Assembly: GCA_016932615.1 (NCBI GenBank)
Contig: JAFGCN010000018.1
Span: 1-64,000 of the forward strand
Length of the DNA stretch: 64,000 bases
Source: Candidatus Aenigmatarchaeota archaeon
GTDB taxonomy: Archaea > Aenigmatarchaeota > Aenigmatarchaeia > QMZS01
Direction: 5' to 3'
A program made the translations under genes and the position numbers. Below, piece by piece: positions 26,508 through 34,448 of the stretch. How positions within the stretch are numbered: the first letter of the stretch is position 1; each line of letters opens with the position of its first letter. The notes under the pieces are model-generated. The model did no database searches and was not told the DNA's origin. It saw nothing but the letters and a program-made list of their open reading frames with translations.

Positions 26508-27791
26508 CTAAACAACCTTGACTTTCTCCCCGGCAAGCTCGGACAGGAGGGACTCAAGCTTCATGCGCTCGACAAGATGCTTTCTTGAGGCAATTTTTGA
26601 AAACTCACGTTTGTCCTCCTCCAAGACGCTCTTTTTCTCCTCCAGGTCTTTTATCTGGGCGTCCAGCCCATCAGTAACGACAGCTTTTCTGAGCCGCTCA
26701 ATCTCACCTGAAATCTTCTTCTCGCAGCTTATTGTCTTCTGTAACTCTGCGGCAAGATTCATTACAGATTCGGCAGCCGAGGGCTTAACCTCAGCGGGCT
26801 TTTTCTTTTTCTTCTTTCCTGCGATTGCCTTAGAGGCAGCCGCCCGCTCTGCCTTCTTTAGAATCTGCTCATATGTGGGAAGTTGCGACAGGGATTCTCC
26901 GGGATTTCTGAAAAACTCATCCAGGGCGGCAAGGTCCGATTTCTTTACGTCCTTATGGCTATGAAGATAAACCCCCACAAGCTTTTCTGTCCCGGCGACC
27001 TGAATATTGAGTTCCTTAAGCTGCGCTTCCTTCTCCCTGGCTATTTCCTCAAGCTCATCCTTGAGCCGCTCGTAATGCATATAATCCTTGGACTTGTAAA
27101 CCTTGTCTCTCCGGGAATAGGCCTCATCCAAACTCCCCGAAACCTCATTGAGCGCTGCTTCAACTTTTGAAAGCTTCTTTCTGGCGGTTTCCTCCTCCTC
27201 CCTTGCCGCGATAAGCTCCTTTGCAACGCTTCTTGCCTCCTCAAGCCGGCTTACCCAGGAATAGTCCTTTCGAAGGACCTCCTCATAAAACTTGATGTCT
27301 GTATAAAGGTCCTTAAGGTCATTCGTGATGTCCCGCATCTCGTCCTTGAAGGTTATGAGGATTATCTGGGCCTGCCTGGAGAAGCTGTTAAGCTTTTCAA
27401 AAGCATGGACAACCATGTCCCGGACTTTCTCCGGGTCATCCTGAACCTTTATATGCACAAGCGTGTCCTCAAGAAGCTTCTTTGAGGAAGTGCAGTAGTG
27501 CGCGCGGCTTGACCTCACTACCTCCGTAATGTCCCGGTTCGTTTCAAGCACAATTTTTTCTACATCTGCATCTTCGAGCTTTCCAAAGTCATCGATAAGA
27601 AGGTTAAGCCGGTGCGCAAACCTTGACTTGTGGTGGTCAAGCTTGTCCCTAAATCCCGCGATATCGCCTTCGGTTCGCTCAAGTACAAATTTATCGACCT
27701 CCTCAAGCCGGACCCTGCGCCCGCTGCCTGAGGGAATTGGCGCCTGCTCTTCTGGCTTATTCCTGGAAAAAAGCTTTTTCAGAAAGTCCAT
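26508..27791 (-). CDS. long coiled-coil protein of unknown function
   Basis: A 427-aa protein rich in Glu, Lys, Arg and Leu, with long heptad-like stretches (about 60-260 and 340-425) and a Lys-rich poly-basic segment near residue 330. The short N-terminus MDFLKKLFSRNKPEE resembles an amphipathic membrane-binding helix. The pattern recalls archaeal coiled-coil proteins with a weak SMC-like repeat, but no ATPase motif is present. It is immediately upstream of the acetyltransferase-deacetylase gene on the same strand (49 bp). Confidence 0.75.
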   Translation of the reverse strand: MDFLKKLFSRNKPEEQAPIPSGSGRRVRLEEVDKFVLERTEGDIAGFRDKLDHHKSRFAHRLNLLIDDFGKLEDADVEKIVLETNRDITEVVRSSRAHYCTSSKKLLEDTLVHIKVQDDPEKVRDMVVHAFEKLNSFSRQAQIILITFKDEMRDITNDLKDLYTDIKFYEEVLRKDYSWVSRLEEARSVAKELIAAREEEETARKKLSKVEAALNEVSGSLDEAYSRRDKVYKSKDYMHYERLKDELEEIAREKEAQLKELNIQVAGTEKLVGVYLHSHKDVKKSDLAALDEFFRNPGESLSQLPTYEQILKKAERAAASKAIAGKKKKKKPAEVKPSAAESVMNLAAELQKTISCEKKISGEIERLRKAVVTDGLDAQIKDLEEKKSVLEEDKREFSKIASRKHLVERMKLESLLSELAGEKVKVV

Positions 27792-27914
27792 AATTATAGT
27801 GCCAGATATGGCTTATATAGTTTGGAAAATCGCTTTTGAAAAAGCCCCTGAAGTGAAAAAATACCGTCAGAAGCAATTATGTGGTCTTTTTAAGTTATTT
27901 TGCAAGAAGGTTTT

Positions 27915-28214
27915 ATGGCACGATTAGGTCACGGCAAGATCAGCAAGGCAAGGAAAAAGCTGATCAGGCCAAAGGAGAAGAAGGGGATAACAAAATACCT
28001 TAAAGAGCTTGAAGTAGGCCAAAAAGCGGTCGTAAAGCTGGATTCCTCTTCCCAGAATTACCCTCACCCAAGGCACCAGGGGCTTATCGGCGAAATAGTC
28101 GAAAAAAGGGGAAGGGGCTATGTTTTGAAGGTAAGGGTTGGAAACAGCTACAAGAAGATAATCACCTCCCCCGAGCACTTAAAGGAAATTCAGGCGCAAC
28201 AGGCCAAAAAATAG
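27915..28214 (+). CDS. rpl21e: 50S ribosomal protein eL21
   Basis: A 99-aa basic protein from the second ATG (27915). Features are the N-terminal Lys/Arg-rich tail, ITKYLKELEVGQKAVVKLDSS, PHPRHQGLIGEIVEKRGRGYVLKV and the final SPEHLKEI, all diagnostic for archaeal/eukaryotic L21e. It is followed by rpoF and DUF655, the common archaeal cluster. Confidence 0.95.
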   Translation: MARLGHGKISKARKKLIRPKEKKGITKYLKELEVGQKAVVKLDSSSQNYPHPRHQGLIGEIVEKRGRGYVLKVRVGNSYKKIITSPEHLKEIQAQQAKK

Positions 28215-28316
28215 ACGGGACTCTCTAAATCCATTTATAGGCAGACCTTCCTAGAACTGGGCTAAAATCCCACAAACGGCGGTAATTGGTTAATTTAAAC
28301 TTATCTAAGGTAAATT

Positions 28317-28637
28317 ATGATAATAAAGAATAAGGTTCCAATATCCAACGCGGAAGGGCTTAAGATTCTCTCCGACAAGATGAAAAAAAGAGAGTTGGCC
28401 GCCGAGCAGCAGCAGGCATACGATTTCCTCAAAGACACGGTAAAACTAAAGGAAAGCCAGGCAGCTAAGCTCAAGGGAGAATTGGCCGATTTCGGGCTTG
28501 CAGAGGAGGAAGTCCTGAATATCCTAAACATTCTTCCCTCAGACGAGACCCTCCTCAAGCTGATTCTAAAGGAGGAAAAAGACCAGAAAAAGGAAACCTT
28601 AAAGAAGATTTTGGACATTGTATCCAAGTACGCATAA
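28317..28637 (+). CDS. rpoF: DNA-directed RNA polymerase subunit Rpo4 (F)
   Basis: A 106-aa protein of the Rpb4/RpoF family: ISNAEGLKILSDKMKKRE at the N-terminus, a long central helix, and LNILPSDETLLKLILKEEK, the conserved element that contacts Rpo7. It forms the RNA polymerase stalk. Position between eL21 and DUF655 matches the typical archaeal order and supports the call. Confidence 0.95.
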   Translation: MIIKNKVPISNAEGLKILSDKMKKRELAAEQQQAYDFLKDTVKLKESQAAKLKGELADFGLAEEEVLNILNILPSDETLLKLILKEEKDQKKETLKKILDIVSKYA

Positions 28638-28710
28638 GCACTATGGCAGGATTTTTGGCAGTTTTGTACAGAGTAATTCTGAAATATATACTTAATAGCC
28701 CGGGTAATAT

Positions 28711-29247
28711 ATGAATATGAGAGAGAGAAAAGTAATTGTTTTGGATTATCTTCCTAATGGATATCCCGGGATGAGAAAGATTGAGCCGATAGTGCAAAGC
28801 ATCGGCTTCAGCCATTTTACGCTTCTTGAGCTTAGCACCGGAAATGACATAAAGCCGGGAGACACGCTTTCCCTGGAAGACCCGGAAAAGGTAACTGGAA
28901 TCAGGAGAAAGCTTACTGAAAAAGAGCTTACAAACTATGCAAAGGGGCAGTTGGAAAAGGTAATCGCCGGGATTGTCAAGGAAAGAGAACCCGAATTCGT
29001 GACATTCTTCAACAAAGCCACTCGCTTATCTATACGGACACACCAGCTTGAGCTTCTTCCGGGCATCGGAAAAAAGCACATTCAGATAATACTTCGGGAA
29101 AGGAAAACCCCATTCAATTCATTTGAAGACATAAAAAAGAGGACCGGGATGACTGTGGAGATTGAAAAGCTAATAGCCAAGAGAATTGCAGATGAGCTTG
29201 CAGGAGACGAAAAAACATTCCTGTTTATACCCAAAAGGATGCCTTAA
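28711..29247 (+). CDS. DUF655 protein (archaeal putative RNA-binding protein)
   Basis: A 178-aa protein of the archaeal DUF655 family. VIVLDYLPNGYPG at the start, PGDTLSLEDPEKVTGIRRKL in the OB-like N-terminal part, and HQLELLPGIGKKHIQIILRERK, a helix-hairpin-helix nucleic-acid-binding element, are all visible. It is a near-universal neighbour of rpoF in archaea, usually followed by ksgA, which is not present here. A TATA-like AAATATATACTTAATA precedes it, suggesting its own promoter. Confidence 0.92.
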   Translation: MNMRERKVIVLDYLPNGYPGMRKIEPIVQSIGFSHFTLLELSTGNDIKPGDTLSLEDPEKVTGIRRKLTEKELTNYAKGQLEKVIAGIVKEREPEFVTFFNKATRLSIRTHQLELLPGIGKKHIQIILRERKTPFNSFEDIKKRTGMTVEIEKLIAKRIADELAGDEKTFLFIPKRMP

Positions 29248-29327
29248 GCAAGCGGCTTGAAACTATCCAAAGGCAGGATTTTTAATTTGGCTGAACCTTC
29301 TGAAAATTAAATCTTATTCTTGCCTGA

Positions 29328-30947
29328 TTATTCCCCGACTCCAGCGTCAGACATGAGCTTCTTTACCAGAACCCCATAAAAATCTGACCCCTCGGTTGCA
29401 AGATATGGGGTTGCGATTCTGTCAGCAAAGTTGTGCTCATAGGGGCCGTGGCGGTACATAACAAACGGAAAGCCAAAAACATCGGAAACCTTTTTCCAGC
29501 CGTTCTTTACGGGCGAAAAGTTAAGATAATTTTTCAGCTTTTCCCTCGCGGCGCTTGCTTTCCCGGCGGCGCCTTCTTTGTTTTCCTGCTCCTTCCATTT
29601 CTTGACTATGGCTTCAAGCTCCTTGTCAGAGGCCTTTCCTTCAGCATTCGAATATCCGATGAGCTGGTCGATATAATCATCAAACTCCTTCTGTATTGCC
29701 TTGAGCCGTATGAGAAGCACCATGAGCGTGTTCTGGCTGAAAAAATACATTTTCGGCGTAAAGGTGACGTCATCACATTCGCTGCCGTCCGGCAGCCGTA
29801 TGATTGTCCTGTTATACTTGAGCCGGAGAAATGCATAGTAGAGGTCTGTCTTCTTGAATGAATCCGACTTCTTTAGCTCTTCTGCAGTTGAATTTGCCCA
29901 TTCCTTAGTAATCCAGGGGTGAAGGCCCTTGAGCCCGATTCCATAGGTCTTGCCGCCGATTTTCACCTTTTCGGCAAGTACTATATTGTCTCTTACAAAA
30001 TCGTCAAAGGGGTCTATGCCAAAGCCATCGGACCTCGAAACTTCCATGCTGCCCGTCCTTGCGTACATTCCCATCATCGACTGCCAGCCCCATACCTCAA
30101 AGTCATTGGAGGATATTGCCTGCGCGGGGGAATTAAATGTCCCAAAGGCCATTCCTAGTGCCCCGCCCCGCTCGCCTATGCTTTCCTTCAGCATCTTGTG
30201 CCTCGTAACAACAGGCCGGAGCCACTCCCGGTACTCCTTTATTGTCATCTCCCTCGAGTTCTTGAGCGCAAGAATCCTGTGGCAGCGGTTTCTCACCTCG
30301 CCTCCAAACATCTCCTTCCAGTTCAGGTAGAGCCGCTGCTTTGTCGAAAGTATCACCGCTTCAGCCCTTGAAACCCCAATCTCTTTTGAAATCTTATCAA
30401 CATCAACGAGCCCTCTTGTCTCGGGCTTGTCGCCAAGCTTCAGGAAGTCTGAAACCATCGTGGGCCACCGTGCAATCATCGTCTTTATCGCATTGTTCCC
30501 TGTGCTGATGTCCACCTCATCCATGAAAGTTGCCCTGAGAGAGTGCTCGTCTCCTGTCTCAAGCATCTTCAAAAAGCCGGCGTATTTCCGGAAGTCGTGG
30601 GAAACAAGCTCAAAGTCAGCGACCGCCTGGGCAACAGATCCAAGCCCCTGCTTAATTTTTCCCTCCAGGTCCTCTTTCTGGCGGATAGTCAGGTTGTAAT
30701 ATCCCTGGTCAACCGGCGAAATGTCCAGAGTTTCATCGACCTTAACTTGCTTGTAGCCCTTATTGTCCAGAAAAGACATTAGCCCAATCCAGATGCCGCT
30801 CCCTTTGCCTTTTGTAAGCGTGAAATTGAAAACCTCATCCTGCCCAAGCGGCGGAACTGCGACAAGCTTTCCTAAAAATGGCTTCTGGTAGGTCGCCATC
30901 TCTGGAAGCATCCTGAATAAGGCATCATTGTCTCCGACGACGCTCAT
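29328..30947 (-). CDS. conserved archaeal protein of unknown function
   Basis: A 539-aa soluble protein. No catalytic motif was recognised. Visible features are a compact N-terminal alpha/beta part, an HTH-like segment near residues 185-200 (KISKEIGVSRAEAVILSTKQR), a long charged helix (about 440-470) and a C-terminal FPFVMYRHGPYEHNFADRI block that looks like a conserved core. There is no signal peptide or membrane helix. It is transcribed alone, divergent from nothing nearby and convergent with DUF655. Confidence 0.7.
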   Translation of the reverse strand: MSVVGDNDALFRMLPEMATYQKPFLGKLVAVPPLGQDEVFNFTLTKGKGSGIWIGLMSFLDNKGYKQVKVDETLDISPVDQGYYNLTIRQKEDLEGKIKQGLGSVAQAVADFELVSHDFRKYAGFLKMLETGDEHSLRATFMDEVDISTGNNAIKTMIARWPTMVSDFLKLGDKPETRGLVDVDKISKEIGVSRAEAVILSTKQRLYLNWKEMFGGEVRNRCHRILALKNSREMTIKEYREWLRPVVTRHKMLKESIGERGGALGMAFGTFNSPAQAISSNDFEVWGWQSMMGMYARTGSMEVSRSDGFGIDPFDDFVRDNIVLAEKVKIGGKTYGIGLKGLHPWITKEWANSTAEELKKSDSFKKTDLYYAFLRLKYNRTIIRLPDGSECDDVTFTPKMYFFSQNTLMVLLIRLKAIQKEFDDYIDQLIGYSNAEGKASDKELEAIVKKWKEQENKEGAAGKASAAREKLKNYLNFSPVKNGWKKVSDVFGFPFVMYRHGPYEHNFADRIATPYLATEGSDFYGVLVKKLMSDAGVGE

Positions 30948-31023
30948 AAATATACTTGAATTATATCACTAAAAAACTCTATAGGAAAGAATATCCTCTC
31001 GCTCAGGCATAAATCACCAGTGG

Positions 31024-31386
31024 CTAAAACAAAAGCCAGTAGATCCCAAAAAAGGTAGAGAAAAGCCCCAGGAAGAATCCGAGCCAGAAAAAGCCCTCCG
31101 GCTGCCAGTCAGAGGAGGTCGGAAACTTGGTAAGCATGAAAAAGCCAAAGGCAAACAGGACAAATCCCACGAACTTTTTCAGTATCACCCAGAATCCAAA
31201 AAAGTGTACCAGTATAAGCGCCGTAAGCGCAATCGCCCCTATCGCAAATATTACCAGCCCCCATGCCTGCTGGTGGCCATGCTTCGGGTGTCCCTTGTAC
31301 CCTTCAGAGAAGAAAACCTTGCCAAGGACGTAGAAAGCAAGAGTCAGAAGAAGCGCAACAAGGATGCCTACAAGGTTCTCCCACAT
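31024..31386 (-). CDS. small polytopic membrane protein
   Basis: A 120-aa protein with four predicted transmembrane helices: about 5-25, 42-68, 70-88 and 96-118. A short His/Gly-rich loop (YKGHPKHGHQQAW) lies between helices 1 and 2. No family was recognised. It lies between the 539-aa unknown gene and LysRS on the same strand, with TATA-like sequence upstream. Confidence 0.7.
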   Translation of the reverse strand: MWENLVGILVALLLTLAFYVLGKVFFSEGYKGHPKHGHQQAWGLVIFAIGAIALTALILVHFFGFWVILKKFVGFVLFAFGFFMLTKFPTSSDWQPEGFFWLGFFLGLFSTFFGIYWLLF

Positions 31387-31429
31387 AATTATCTAAGCTA
31401 TTATATCCTTGTTTTAATTGAAACCGATT

Positions 31430-32968
31430 TTACTGGCACTCGGAAAGTTCCCTTAGCCGCTCGACAACCTTTTCCCGACCAAGTATCAGGACAAGGACTC
31501 CAAACCGGGGACCCCGGTCCTTGCCTATCAGGGTGCGGTATAGGAAAGTAAACATTTCTTTTGGCTTGAGGCCCGCGGACTTTATCGTCTCGTAAGTGAC
31601 GTTCAAAATCTCTTCTTCCCCGTCAAGCCCGATTATGTTTTCGGCGATTTGCTTCAGGAGAAGCTTTTGCGGCTCGTCAAGAGAAACCGGCTCCTCAATA
31701 AGCGAAAGCTGCATGTCTTTAGGCGCGTAGTTTTCAAGCCAGAATCTCGCCTTGTCCATGCGAGAAAGTGCCCTGCCCAGGTCTGAGAAGTCTGCCTGGC
31801 TGTCTTTCTGCTTCAGGAGCGCTTCTGCCTGGTCCTGAAGCTTGTCTGGGGAGACTGTCTGGAGTAAGTTTACCAGCTCAGAAAACGAAATCCGCACAGG
31901 GCAGCGCTCGTAGTTTTCAAGCCGGCTAAGCTCGTACCTCCTCTTGGTTTCGTCTTCTGACTCTGCAAGGCCATAGTGCCCCTTTTCGGCGCAGTCAAAG
32001 GAGTCATAGATTGAATAAATATCCGTGTCAAAAGGCACGAAAACCGCCTTTTTGAGCCGCTGTGTGTACATGAACCGCACAACTTCCGGCTCGTAAATCT
32101 CAAGAAGCGTGGTGAGAGTTGCCACATTTCCCTTGGACTTGCTCATCTTCTCCTCCTGCCCCTTAAGGTAGATAAACTCGTACATTGTGCCGACAGGCGG
32201 CTCGTAGCCAAAAACTTCCTTCGAGATGAGAGTGCCTGTGTCCCAGGAGCCGCCCGATGCCATGTGGTCTTTCCCTGCGCTCTCGAAATCAACTCCAAAA
32301 TAAGCCCACCTAGAAGGCCAGTCCACCCTCCACTTGAGCTTTACAATTCCAACCTTCCTGAAGTCAATCTTGTTTGAAAACCCGCACTCGCAGGAATATT
32401 CTATTTCATATCCTCCGGGGTATTTTACCTTAGTGTTGTCTTTTCCGCACTTTTCGCAGTAAACGGTGACTGGGAGCCATTCAGGCGTCAGGACTTCAGC
32501 CCTTGCGGCATTAAGAACCTTCTTTATCTCCTCGGTCTTTTCAAGCGCAGTCTTTATGTTCTCGGCAAACTTGCACTTTCCATAAAGCTCCGCTGCAGAA
32601 ATAAACTCTGTCTCGACTCCGATTAGTTTTAGCTCCTTTACAAGGCCCTCCTTGTAGTGGTCAGCGTACGTCTTGTGGCAGCCAAAAGGGTCAGGAACCC
32701 TTGAGACAGGAAGGCCCAGATGCGCCCCAAAGCTTTCAGGCACGCCGCTTGGAACCTTTCTAAACCTGTCAAAATCATCCCACACATACTGGAAAGTGGA
32801 CTTTCTTCCAAGGTCCAAAAGCGCCCTATGCACAAAATACTGAGTCATTATCTCCCTTGCATTTCCTATGTGAACTATCCCTGAGGGAGTAATCCCGCTC
32901 TCTACGACAAAACGGTCTTTCTGGCGGGTTTCGGTTATTTCCTTTGCAAAACTGTCTGCCCAGTGCAT
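31430..32968 (-). CDS. lysS: class I lysyl-tRNA synthetase
   Basis: A 512-aa protein from the ATG at 32968 (MHWADSFAKEI), the usual class I LysRS start; an upstream frame to 33061 adds unrelated residues. The HIGH-equivalent is SGIVHIGNAREI (residues 33-36 HIGN) and the KMSKS loop is EEKMSKSKGN. A four-Cys zinc insertion (CEKCGKDN...CECGF) lies in the connective region, and the C-terminal alpha-helical cage ends near FTFLYRTLIG. Class I LysRS is typical of most Euryarchaeota and DPANN. It charges tRNA-Lys. Confidence 0.97.
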   Translation of the reverse strand: MHWADSFAKEITETRQKDRFVVESGITPSGIVHIGNAREIMTQYFVHRALLDLGRKSTFQYVWDDFDRFRKVPSGVPESFGAHLGLPVSRVPDPFGCHKTYADHYKEGLVKELKLIGVETEFISAAELYGKCKFAENIKTALEKTEEIKKVLNAARAEVLTPEWLPVTVYCEKCGKDNTKVKYPGGYEIEYSCECGFSNKIDFRKVGIVKLKWRVDWPSRWAYFGVDFESAGKDHMASGGSWDTGTLISKEVFGYEPPVGTMYEFIYLKGQEEKMSKSKGNVATLTTLLEIYEPEVVRFMYTQRLKKAVFVPFDTDIYSIYDSFDCAEKGHYGLAESEDETKRRYELSRLENYERCPVRISFSELVNLLQTVSPDKLQDQAEALLKQKDSQADFSDLGRALSRMDKARFWLENYAPKDMQLSLIEEPVSLDEPQKLLLKQIAENIIGLDGEEEILNVTYETIKSAGLKPKEMFTFLYRTLIGKDRGPRFGVLVLILGREKVVERLRELSECQ

Positions 32969-33047
32969 AATTAAACAGCTTTTGAAAAATAAAGCCAAGT
33001 TGCCTTCACAGCTTAAGTATAAATACTCCTGAAATGTAGTAACTGTT

Positions 33048-33476
33048 ATGGGAAAAAGCAAAGGCAGTTATTGGGTGGAAGTTGGACACCGATTCGACAG
33101 AGAGCCGGAATCTGTCCGCAAAATATCCTCTGCAAAAGGTCCCCTACAACTGAATCTTTATCAGATACCCCCCTCCTTGAAGGAGGCAAACAAAATACTC
33201 CGGGGGGAAAATGGCAGAGGGGCAGGGACCCATTTGGGGACAAGATACCGAATAGAGTGGACAGGAAATGGTCCCGCGTCTGCTGTGCATGGATATATCC
33301 TTGACGGTAGCGGCGAACCTTATCCCGCAATAGAGTTAACTCTCCCAAAAACAACCCTTGGACCCAACAATCTTGCCACCGTCGGGCGGGCGCTTTTTGA
33401 TATGGATGGGCGGTTGAGAGACCATATTGAACAGACACAAGTTTACAGAGGAAATAAACTACCCTCTGCCTTTTAA
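33048..33476 (+). CDS. protein of unknown function
   Basis: A 142-aa soluble protein, mildly basic, without signal peptide, membrane helix or recognised motif. The TATA-like AAGTATAAATAC about 27 nt upstream of the ATG at 33048 and the complete frame up to 19 bp before tRNA-Arg support it being a real gene. It is divergent from lysS. Confidence 0.55.
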   Translation: MGKSKGSYWVEVGHRFDREPESVRKISSAKGPLQLNLYQIPPSLKEANKILRGENGRGAGTHLGTRYRIEWTGNGPASAVHGYILDGSGEPYPAIELTLPKTTLGPNNLATVGRALFDMDGRLRDHIEQTQVYRGNKLPSAF

Positions 33477-33509
33477 GAAATCATCTATTTTTATGGGCCC
33501 GTAGCTCAG

Positions 33510-33604
33510 TCCGTATCCCTTTCTTTCCAAAAGAAAGGTCTAAGGGTCACCCCAAAGAAAGGGTTTCCCTTGGCTAATTTGGTCAGGAGAATAGGATACG
33601 GGAG
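33510..33604 (+). other. tRNA-Arg D-loop intron (approximate ends)
   Basis: About 95 nt. An outer stem CCGTATCC (33511-33518) pairs perfectly with GGATACGG (33594-33601). Inside is the shared core: hairpin CCTTTCTTT/AAAGAAAGG, then GGGTCACCCCAAAGAAA. Confidence 0.72.
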
Positions 33605-33631
33605 CAATTTGGATAGAGCGCTTGGCTTCGG

Positions 33632-33761
33632 TTGAGCCCTTTTCTCGCGAGAAAAGGTTTCAATCCCAAAAGAGGCATATTCCTGCTTCGCAGAAAGAAT
33701 GCCTCAGGGGAAGGACTTGTTCAGCCAAAATGCCTGCATTCGTCCAGAAGTATCAGAAGGT
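33632..33761 (+). other. tRNA-Arg anticodon-loop intron (approximate ends)
   Basis: About 130 nt at the canonical position next to the anticodon. Core hairpin CCTTTTCTCGCGAGAAAAGG, then TTTCAATCCCAAAAGAGG. A second hairpin GAGGCAT...ATGCCTC encloses CTGCTTCGCAG. Similar second hairpins occur in the Leu(TAG) T-loop and Leu(CAA) anticodon introns. Confidence 0.75.
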
Positions 33762-33783
33762 ACCAGGAGGTCGGGGGTTCAAA

Positions 33784-33852
33784 GTCAGGCTTTCTTTCTA
33801 AAGAAAGAACGCCCGACACCTCTAAGAAAGAACTCTTCTTGGAGAAGATGAA
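33784..33852 (+). other. tRNA-Arg T-loop intron (approximate ends)
   Basis: About 69 nt after TTCAAA. Hairpin GCTTTCTTTCTAAAGAAAG, followed by CCGACACCTCTAAGAAAG, a weaker version of the shared CCCAAAGA box, and a final CTTCTTGGAGAAG hairpin. Confidence 0.65.
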
Positions 33853-33923
33853 AATCCTCCCGGGCTCATTTTTTTAAAAAATTTGACATATGCCAGATTC
33901 CTTCAGAACGACAATTTGAGAGT

Positions 33924-33991
33924 GGGTTTTTCTTTGGGGTTGTCAGCCCTTTCTTTTTAGTGAAACTCCCGGAAAAGAAAGGTATGACCCC
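33924..33991 (-). other. intergenic copy of the tRNA-intron core element
   Basis: On the minus strand: GGTCATACCTTTCTTTT, a 14-nt loop, AAAAAGAAAGG, then GCTGACAACCCCAAAGAAAA. It matches the Leu(CAA) and Leu(TAG) intron cores, but no tRNA exons were found around it. A TATA-like TTTAAAATATAA lies 10-15 nt upstream on that strand. Confidence 0.6.
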
Positions 33992-34049
33992 GGGCTTATA
34001 TTTTAAAAACTGCAACCGAGGAAAACACACAAAAATACCCCTTAAGCAG

Positions 34050-34100
34050 TTTTCTTCTGGGGTTGTTAGACCTTTTCTTTTTCTAAAGAAAGGGGCTGAC
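34050..34100 (-). other. second intergenic copy of the tRNA-intron core element
   Basis: On the minus strand: GTCAGCCCCTTTCTTTAGAAA, AAGAAAAGG, then TCTAACAACCCCAGAAGAAAA. It lies 58 bp from the other copy in the same orientation, within the 259-bp spacer between tRNA-Arg and the thioredoxin reductase subunit gene. Confidence 0.6.
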
Positions 34101-34127
34101 TTTTAAGCTTTTAATCCTGAATTATCT

Positions 34128-34421
34128 ATGAAAAAGGAGGCAAAGGACCAATCAACCGAGGAAAAGGTCGCCCAATTGATGAAAAATTATGAAGCTTATG
34201 CTGACGAGGAGGGAATCCGGCTCAACCCAAACAAGGTAATCGTCGAGGCGGTAATCCGGCGGCTCGTCCATAACGAAAATATTTACGGCTGCGCCTATTG
34301 CCCCTGCCGGAAAGTCACCGGAAAAAAGGCGGAAGACAAGAAAATTATCTGCCCCTGCATATTTCACAGGGACGAAATCCGGGAAAAAGGCCATTGCCAC
34401 TGCATGCTGTTTGTAAGGTGA
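34128..34421 (+). CDS. ferredoxin-thioredoxin reductase catalytic-type protein
   Basis: A 97-aa protein with the full FTR catalytic cysteine set: CAYCPC (C55, C58, C60), CPC (C75, C77) and CHC (C90, C92), followed by MLFV. These bind a 4Fe-4S cluster and the active-site disulfide that passes ferredoxin electrons to thioredoxin. Archaeal members are stand-alone and lack the variable subunit. Length equals the usual 95-115 aa. The partner thioredoxin is not in this window. Confidence 0.92.
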   Translation: MKKEAKDQSTEEKVAQLMKNYEAYADEEGIRLNPNKVIVEAVIRRLVHNENIYGCAYCPCRKVTGKKAEDKKIICPCIFHRDEIREKGHCHCMLFVR

Positions 34422-34448
34422 TTTAAAAACATTTTTGCAGATTAAGGT

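Larger units (their letters stand above)
33495..33868 (+). tRNA. tRNA-Arg(TCG), interrupted by three introns
   Basis: The exons assemble into a normal tRNA. Acceptor GGGCCCG (33495-33501) pairs with CGGGCTC (33861-33867), discriminator A at 33868. D-stem is GCTC (33504) with GAGC (33616). Anticodon stem CTTGG (33621-33625) pairs with CCAGG (33763-33767), loop CTTCG then A, anticodon TCG at 33628-33630. Variable loop is AGGTC. T-stem GGGGG/CCTCC carries TTCAAA. CCA is not encoded. Introns sit in the D-loop, anticodon loop (about 130 nt) and T-loop, making the gene 374 nt against about 77 mature. Processing should use EndA (45006-45866). Confidence 0.88.

Noticed and set aside
33632-33877. Open frame of 81 codons over the tRNA-Arg introns
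   Set aside because: It overlaps the tRNA exons and hairpins and has no protein-like composition. The tRNA explanation accounts for the sequence fully.
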